Below are positions 7,515 through 11,943 of a DNA stretch of 11,943 nt, in pieces. The DNA is taken from assembly GCA_016919605.1 (NCBI GenBank), contig JACXTQ010000400.1, positions 1 through 11,943 on the forward strand, given 5' to 3'. The DNA comes from Methylovulum sp. (GTDB taxonomy: Bacteria; Pseudomonadota; Gammaproteobacteria; Methylococcales; Methylomonadaceae). Made by a program: the position numbers and the translations under genes. Every line of letters begins with the position of its first letter. Within the stretch, counting starts at the first letter, position 1. The notes below the pieces were generated by a model. That model had not been told where the DNA came from. It ran no database searches and worked only from the letters and a program-made list of their open reading frames with translations.

Positions 7515-9701
7515 AAAGGAATAGACCGGCATCCGCAAACTGACTATGGCTCCTTGCCCCGGTCGCCCATCAAGTGAGAGTTCACCGCCAAAATAACGGG
7601 CGCGTTCGTGCATCCCCTTAATACCGTACCTGCCGTTATTGGCTATCTGTTCATGGGTCATACCGCAGCCGTTATCTTCAATACGCATATAAAGAGTGTC
7701 CTCAACCACATTGATTGTAATGATAACCACCGTGGCCATGGCGTGTAAGATGGTGTTGGTCAACGCTTCCTGCATGATGCGAAAAATCGCCATACTGTGC
7801 TTGTCATCAATTTCAACCGTAGTGTCAGGGATCGATAAAATACATTCGATACCTGATTGCTGGCGGAATTTTTCCACATGCCATTCTATGGCGGCAAACA
7901 AGCCAAGATGATCGAGTATGCTAGGGCGTAAGTCGGTGATGATGCGTCTGACCGTTTCAATGGCCTCGCCAATTTGTTGGATAATCGCCGACGTTTTGTC
8001 CAAACAGATGGTCAGATTGGGGGGCAATTGCTTGTTGAGCCAGCTCATATCCATTTTAAGGACGGTCAAAAAGCTGCCCAATTCATCATGAATCTCCCGC
8101 GCAATCCGCGCCCTCTCCCCTTCCCTGGCCAATTCCAAATGGCTGGCCAATTTCCTTAGCGCATCCTCCGCCTGTTTGTGCTTACTGACATCATGCACCG
8201 TACAAATAAACACATGCCGGTTTTCCAAATTAATTTCGATAATGGTCAAATCCATCGGGAATGTCGAGCCGTCTTTTTTCAATCCATAGGTCTCGTGAGC
8301 TACACAGATGGTTTTCGAGCCCATATAATGGTTGTCCCGATGGGAAAACAAATCATGCCAACTCCACTGCAAATCTCCGATCAATAAATTGATATGCAAT
8401 CCGATCAGCCCGTCGGATGGATAGCCAAATATTTTTTCTATCGACGGATTAGTGCTCTCAATCAACCCGTGTTCGTCAACGATGAAAATGCCATCGAACA
8501 CGCTATTGAACATGGCGCGTAATTTGGCTTCTTTTCTGGTCAACAATACCTGCATTTCATGGCGGTCAGTCACGTCATTATTGACCCCGACAAAATGGGT
8601 GATAGTGTTTTGCTTATCGCGTATCGGTGAAATATGGACTTCGTTCCAAAACAGGCTACCGTCTTTACGGTAATTGCGTAAGATAACATGGGCATCACAC
8701 CCTTGCTGCAAAGCGGTGCGTATCACGGTAATTTCCGGTTGGTCACGGTCATTGTTTTGTAAAAATCGGCAATTTTTGCCCAGCACCTCAGCCGATGAAT
8801 AACCTGTTAACCTAAAAAAAGCGTCATTTGCATAAATGACGGCGAAATCGGTATCGGCCAACCCGCTAATCATAATGCTGTTGGTGCTGGACTCAATGGC
8901 CGACTGCATCAGACGCAATTGTTGTTCCGTTTCCCGTTGCAAGGTAATGTCTTGGAGAACGCCGTAAATCGCATTGATCTTGGCGTTGACCTTATCGCGG
9001 CTAGGTAAGGCATAATCCTTAAACCAACGGTATTTGCCCGTTGCATCCAATACCCTGTATTCGCTGGTATTTTCAAATCCGGCCAGCAACTGGTTAAGAT
9101 GATGCCGGATGCTGGCGGCATCATCGGGATGGACGTGTAGCGTCAGGCTATTAGGTGATTCAAGGGCTGGATTAACCTCGACTATACGCTTTAGCGATTC
9201 ACTAAGCCATTCAAATGCCAAGCTATTGTCAGGCATTACCCGCATGGCATAAGTCAAATCCGAGGTCAGTTTTAACAATGCGACATCCCAGCCGTCTTCG
9301 CCCTGAAAACGCTTGGCCTGTTTAGGCCTTAGTAGCGTTTGGGTTAAGGACTCGCCGAGCAAATGGCGGTTGTCTTTAACAATGTAATCGGCCATACCGT
9401 TTTTGATGGCGGCGGCGGCCAAGGTTTCATCACCATAGGCTGTCAACATAATGACAGGGAGAGCGTAGCGTTTACGGATGTCCTGGAACAATGCCAAACC
9501 GTCCGTCCAATTTAAACGGAATTCGGTAATCACCGCGTCCACATCTGTGCCGATAAGCTGACTAACATCATCTTGATTCCCTGCCTCACAGATATCTGCG
9601 CCGGGAAATTGTCGGCTTAATAGCTGTGCGGTCAATAACCTATCGGCGGCATTGTCATCAATGATTAGAAATCTCATGTTCTTTTTTAGTGTCTGCACCA
9701 T
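7512..9701 (-). CDS. LOV-domain sensor histidine kinase (REC-PAS-LOV-PAS-HisKA_3-HATPase)
   Basis: A 729-residue soluble kinase without membrane segments. Domains in order: a receiver (9-125) with D15-D16, T87 and K109 but E60 (VITEFRL) where the phospho-acceptor Asp belongs; a PAS_3-like domain (158-255); a LOV domain (265-378); a PAS domain (390-505); HisKA_3 with the phospho-acceptor H538 (REIHDELG); and HATPase_c with N649, DNGCG (676-680) and GIKG (693-696). The LOV core GKNCRFLQ (308-315), with photoactive C311, R328, NYRKDG (343-348) and FWNE, is that of flavin-binding blue-light receptors. The usual Gln in GVQNDVT is N374. Light would be expected to form a Cys-flavin adduct that alters autophosphorylation of H538 and transfer to the neighbouring regulator. 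An alternative start at 9677 (MRFLIIDDN) is plausible; neither start has a strong Shine-Dalgarno. Confidence 0.94.
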   Translation of the reverse strand: MVQTLKKNMRFLIIDDNAADRLLTAQLLSRQFPGADICEAGNQDDVSQLIGTDVDAVITEFRLNWTDGLALFQDIRKRYALPVIMLTAYGDETLAAAAIKNGMADYIVKDNRHLLGESLTQTLLRPKQAKRFQGEDGWDVALLKLTSDLTYAMRVMPDNSLAFEWLSESLKRIVEVNPALESPNSLTLHVHPDDAASIRHHLNQLLAGFENTSEYRVLDATGKYRWFKDYALPSRDKVNAKINAIYGVLQDITLQRETEQQLRLMQSAIESSTNSIMISGLADTDFAVIYANDAFFRLTGYSSAEVLGKNCRFLQNNDRDQPEITVIRTALQQGCDAHVILRNYRKDGSLFWNEVHISPIRDKQNTITHFVGVNNDVTDRHEMQVLLTRKEAKLRAMFNSVFDGIFIVDEHGLIESTNPSIEKIFGYPSDGLIGLHINLLIGDLQWSWHDLFSHRDNHYMGSKTICVAHETYGLKKDGSTFPMDLTIIEINLENRHVFICTVHDVSKHKQAEDALRKLASHLELAREGERARIAREIHDELGSFLTVLKMDMSWLNKQLPPNLTICLDKTSAIIQQIGEAIETVRRIITDLRPSILDHLGLFAAIEWHVEKFRQQSGIECILSIPDTTVEIDDKHSMAIFRIMQEALTNTILHAMATVVIITINVVEDTLYMRIEDNGCGMTHEQIANNGRYGIKGMHERARYFGGELSLDGRPGQGAIVSLRMPVYSF

Positions 9702-9730
9702 TATGAAACCATTTAATCCTAAACCACCTT

Positions 9731-9764
9731 ATTATCATAAAACGCGGATGATAACGCTTTTATG
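9731..9764 (-). promoter_or_regulatory. Candidate promoter and inverted repeat upstream of the LOV kinase
   Basis: The minus strand has TATGATAAT (9731-9739), a good -10 region, about 30 nt from the kinase ATG, with no recognisable -35, as in activator-dependent promoters. Overlapping it, cataaaacgcg (9736-9746) and cgcttttatg (9755-9764) form a 10-bp inverted repeat with one bulged base, placed where a -35 binding activator or repressor would sit. Confidence 0.4.
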
Positions 9765-9844
9765 GTGTTTAGGGTAAACCCTTCTGATTTTTACCAAAAC
9801 TGGCAAGTCAAAAGGCACGCAGGTACACGGTTTTTGCATCGCCC

Positions 9845-9934
9845 CTAAACGCGGTGTTTAGACACCAGGTTTATCAAACAAAAAAGCCCGGAGAGGTTTG
9901 CTCATCCAGGCTTTTGGGGTGCTAAACGCGGTGT
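9845..9934. repeat. Repeat cluster: 13-bp direct repeat and two overlapping hairpins
   Basis: ctaaacgcggtgt occurs exactly twice, at 9845-9857 and 9922-9934, on either side of the terminator. The first copy is part of two overlapping inverted repeats: ctaaac/gtttag (9845-9850, 9856-9861) and ggtgt/acacc (9853-9857, 9862-9866). A further ggtgtttag is at 9764-9772, matching 9853-9861. The 312-nt gap 9702-10013 otherwise holds no gene that I can see. Confidence 0.6.
9880..9915 (-). terminator. Rho-independent terminator for the Roadblock/LC7 gene
   Basis: On the minus strand AAAAGCCTGGA pairs with TCCGGGCTTTT (11 bp including one G-U) and is followed by further T residues. It lies about 100 nt after the Roadblock/LC7 stop, giving that mRNA a long 3' tail, and insulates the LOV kinase from upstream transcription. 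Confidence 0.8.
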
Positions 9935-10013
9935 GTTGGGCAACCCTACTTAGCGCTTTTGTCAACAATGCCTGTTACAACTTTTATAAAAATGGGCATC
10001 GCGCAGGGCTAAC

Positions 10014-10376
10014 TTAGATGACCAATTTGCTTTCTAAAGTCGTGACCGAGCGACGGGCCAGTGCCAAATTGCTTTTAGATTTATCTAAAACGACGTAAAT
10101 AAAGATGCCCGCATATTTTTCGGTGGGGCGGATAATGTGGTATTGCTTGCCTAATGTAATCAGGATGTCTTCAATCTCATCTTTCAGGCCTAAGCTTTTC
10201 ATTGTTTTCAATTTAGAGCGCACCACTTCGGAATTGCCCGCAGATGCCAATTCCATATCAAGGCCACTGCCAGCGGATCCTAACAGCATACCGCTATTGC
10301 CATCGACCACGGCGGCGACGATCACACCATCAATGGTTGAAACTAATTGATCTACGATTTCGTTAATATTGCTCAT
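10014..10376 (-). CDS. Stand-alone Roadblock/LC7 domain protein
   Basis: A 120-residue protein that is almost entirely one Roadblock/LC7 fold: helix (2-15), strand GVIVAAVVDGNSGMLLGS (17-34), a long helix (about 40-62), then DILITLGKQYHIIRP and GIFIYVVLDKSKSNLALAR (89-108). Bacterial proteins of this fold, such as MglB, usually dimerise and regulate a small Ras-like GTPase; no GTPase gene is visible in the window, so the partner is unknown. The ATG at 10376 is chosen because AGGAAGA lies about 7 nt upstream. A start at 10430 would give 138 residues, but the extra part has no family support and contains half of an inverted repeat. It is monocistronic: a terminator follows and a divergent region precedes. 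Confidence 0.85.
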   Translation of the reverse strand: MSNINEIVDQLVSTIDGVIVAAVVDGNSGMLLGSAGSGLDMELASAGNSEVVRSKLKTMKSLGLKDEIEDILITLGKQYHIIRPTEKYAGIFIYVVLDKSKSNLALARRSVTTLESKLVI

Positions 10377-10410
10377 GACTTTTCTTCCTGTAAGATATTG
10401 GCTTAAAAAA

Positions 10411-10443
10411 CTATTGTTATCCGCCAACAATCAATAACAATAG
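10411..10443. promoter_or_regulatory. Perfect 10-bp inverted repeat upstream of the Roadblock/LC7 gene
   Basis: ctattgttat (10411-10420) and ataacaatag (10434-10443) are exact reverse complements with a 13-nt spacer, so arm centres are 23 bp apart, about two helical turns. It sits 35-67 nt upstream of the start codon, the expected place for a repressor operator or a 5' UTR hairpin. Confidence 0.5.
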
Positions 10444-10561
10444 GGTCAATAAACGGCCTATTGGGCAGGGTTGCCAGCAAAAAATAAGCCTAATAAATTC
10501 TCTGGAACGCATTATCAAGGTAAAACCTTTAGTTGAAAATCAGAGCGAGGCTTGCAATTTT

Positions 10562-10589
10562 GTAGGATATTTATGCAGAACGTAGGATA
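10562..10589. repeat. Direct repeat gtaggata, 20-bp period
   Basis: gtaggata occurs at 10562-10569 and 10582-10589. The 20-bp offset places both copies on the same DNA face in the divergent region 10377-10753, which contains no visible gene. Confidence 0.4.
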
Positions 10590-10653
10590 AGTCCGACAAT
10601 ATGGGCGATCTTATTGGCATAATCTGCGCGGATAGATAAGCATAATCGTTTCA

Positions 10654-10667
10654 GCTTTTGCAAAAGC
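10654..10667. promoter_or_regulatory. 14-bp perfect palindrome upstream of the H4MPT genes
   Basis: gcttttgcaaaagc is a perfect palindrome centred about 67 nt upstream of the predicted dmrB transcription start, a position typical of activator sites. Confidence 0.35.
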
Positions 10668-10715
10668 CAAGGCTACAGCAACAAATTAGCCGCCAAAGAG
10701 CCGTTACGATTCGGT

Positions 10716-10721
10716 TATAAT
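10716..10721 (+). promoter_or_regulatory. Consensus -10 box of the dmrB promoter
   Basis: A perfect TATAAT lies 32 nt upstream of the dmrB ATG, giving a leader of about 26 nt. No good -35 is visible at 16-18 nt spacing, which again suggests activator dependence. Confidence 0.5.
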
Positions 10722-10753
10722 AGCCCTTTGCATAGACCAATCTCACACAGTAA

Positions 10754-11290
10754 ATGGATAAACCTCGACTAGCTTGGGCGATCACTGGCTCTGGCCATTA
10801 CATAGAAGAATGTATTGCGTTTTTGATGACTTTAGAGGCCGTGGATGTGTACATCAGTCCGGCGGGCGAGGAAGTTTTAAAAATGTATGGTATTCAACTG
10901 GGAGACCTGCGCAGTAAAATGTCCGTTTACCGCGACAAAGCGGCATCGTCCCCGCCGGTCGGCTTGTTTTACAAAGGCTATTACCATACGTTTGTCATGG
11001 CGCCGACCACGTCCAACACTGTTGCCAAATGTGTGTTAGGGATTGCCGACACCTTGGTGACTAATTTGTATTCACAGGCCGGAAAATGCCGGATTCCCAG
11101 CATTGTTTACCCTTGCGACATTGCCCCCGCAATGGAAACCACAGCGCCGGGCGGCAAGGTGATGGTGTATCCACGCAAGATTGACCTAGAAGGCACCGAT
11201 AAATTGCGTCAGTTTGAATACACTACTGTAGTGGACAGCGTAGAGGCGTTGGTCGCCACGATACAGGCACGCTTGGCGGCCTTGGCATGA
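10754..11290 (+). CDS. dmrB: DmrB-type flavoprotein, dihydromethanopterin reductase (H4MPT biosynthesis)
   Basis: A 178-residue cytoplasmic FMN-binding flavoprotein with the motifs TGSGH (11-15) and APTTSNTVAKCVLGIADTLV (83-102). This pattern is that of the archaeal-flavoprotein-like AfpA/DmrB family of methylotrophs. The Burkholderia xenovorans member DmrB has been studied as a dihydromethanopterin reductase, catalysing the last step to the one-carbon carrier tetrahydromethanopterin. Cys residues at 20, 93, 112 and 121 are present without an obvious cluster motif. The downstream DHPS-like gene overlaps by 4 nt (ATGA), so the two are co-translated, which supports a pterin role. The ATG lacks a clear Shine-Dalgarno. 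The family call is firm; the exact substrate is inferred from family and neighbour. Confidence 0.85.
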   Translation: MDKPRLAWAITGSGHYIEECIAFLMTLEAVDVYISPAGEEVLKMYGIQLGDLRSKMSVYRDKAASSPPVGLFYKGYYHTFVMAPTTSNTVAKCVLGIADTLVTNLYSQAGKCRIPSIVYPCDIAPAMETTAPGGKVMVYPRKIDLEGTDKLRQFEYTTVVDSVEALVATIQARLAALA

Positions 11291-11943
11291 GCGAGCATAT
11301 CCTGTTTTTGACCGGTAAACTGGCGGAAAAGCAACTGCATGGCATTTTGGAAAAAATGCAGCCAGATTTCTCTTACACCGTGCATCAATTAGGCTTAAAA
11401 GTGGCGGCACTCATGACTACCGACATGGTGGCCAGGCGGTTGCATGATACCTTTGGGGCTGACCGGATTATTTTGCCCGGACGATGCCGAGGCGACATTG
11501 CCGCCTTGTCGCAACACTTTAACAACCTGCCAGTTATGCGTGGCCCTGAGGAGTTGAAAGACTTGCCGCTGTTTTTTGGCAAAAAAGCCCATACGTATGA
11601 CTTAAGTCAGTATCGCGTGAAAATATTCGCGGAAATTACCGATGCACCCAATCTAAGCGTCGCACAAGTGCTCGAACGCGCGGCTTATTATCGGCATAAC
11701 GGTGCGGATGTCATTGATTTGGGGTGCTTGCCCAGCACTCCGTTCCCGCATCTGGAAGAGTCTGTCCAAGCCCTTAAGCAAGCGGGTTTTTTGGTCAGTA
11801 TTGACTCGCTGGAAACCCAAGATTTGCTTAGAGGCGGCAAGGCGGGCGCAGATTATTTGCTCAGCCTGCATGAGAGTAGCGTTTGGCTGGTGGATGAAGT
11901 CGCCGCTACACCCATCTTAATACCCGAACATCATGATGATTTG
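11287..11943 (+). CDS. Dihydropteroate synthase-like protein (DUF6513 type), H4MPT biosynthesis, C-terminus outside window
   Basis: The first 219 codons of a longer protein, family length probably near 450-500, open to the window edge. Residues 1-110 form the N-terminal DUF6513-like region with the motif LPGRCRGDIAALS (63-75). From about 111 the pterin-binding (DHPS) barrel begins: VKIFAEITDAP, GADVIDLGCLPSTPFP (139-154) and SIDSLET (171-177), including the strand-end Asp residues that bind pterin in true DHPS. Such proteins occur in the H4MPT clusters of methylotrophs and archaea and are thought to act in cofactor assembly, not folate synthesis; the precise reaction is not established. The ATG at 11287 overlaps the dmrB stop as ATGA. 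Confidence 0.88.
   Translation, partial: MSEHILFLTGKLAEKQLHGILEKMQPDFSYTVHQLGLKVAALMTTDMVARRLHDTFGADRIILPGRCRGDIAALSQHFNNLPVMRGPEELKDLPLFFGKKAHTYDLSQYRVKIFAEITDAPNLSVAQVLERAAYYRHNGADVIDLGCLPSTPFPHLEESVQALKQAGFLVSIDSLETQDLLRGGKAGADYLLSLHESSVWLVDEVAATPILIPEHHDDL

Noticed and set aside
9916..10013. Possible riboswitch or small RNA ahead of the strong terminator
   Set aside because: The minus strand has a TTGACA and small stems here, but no -10 box at proper spacing and no riboswitch core I can recognise; it is most simply the 3' untranslated tail of the Roadblock/LC7 mRNA.
11385..11871. Minus-strand frames of 65-72 codons opposite the DHPS-like gene
   Set aside because: They are shadows of the plus frame, which carries the pterin-binding motifs.

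Overview
The window looks like chromosome from a gammaproteobacterial methylotroph, probably a methanotroph of the Methylococcales type. The main evidence is at the right end: a DmrB-type flavoprotein gene overlaps by 4 nt a gene for a dihydropteroate synthase-like protein (DUF6513 type). Both families belong to tetrahydromethanopterin (H4MPT) cofactor biosynthesis, used by methylotrophs for formaldehyde oxidation. The placement rests on protein resemblance recalled from memory, not on a search. No tRNA, rRNA, CRISPR array, transposase or phage gene is visible.

Layout. Everything from 1 to 10376 is on the minus strand; the last two genes are on plus. (1) 1-2891: hrpA, a DEAH-box RNA helicase whose C-terminus is cut by the window edge. 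(2) 3040-4335: a MATE-family efflux transporter. (3) 4447-6624: a probable unit read tetR > DUF4242 gene > exported beta-propeller gene, closed by a strong intrinsic terminator at 4399-4428. The TetR protein resembles NemR and keeps the Cys and Lys of its redox switch. (4) 6866-9701: a two-component pair. A soluble REC-PAS-LOV-PAS-HisKA_3-HATPase kinase is followed 13 nt later by a NarL/FixJ-type response regulator. The LOV domain keeps the photoactive cysteine, so this is a probable blue-light sensing kinase. (5) 9702-10013: a repeat-rich gap with a good terminator. (6) 10014-10376: a stand-alone Roadblock/LC7 protein. (7) 10377-10753: a divergent regulatory region. (8) 10754-11943: the H4MPT pair.

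Most interesting points: the LOV kinase has two substitutions at key positions. The conserved signalling Gln of LOV is Asn (N374), and the phospho-acceptor Asp of the N-terminal receiver is Glu (E60). The TetR/DUF4242/beta-propeller unit looks like an electrophile- or redox-responsive operon with a His-rich, possibly metal-binding, exported protein of unknown function. Several intergenic inverted and direct repeats are strong candidates for operators.
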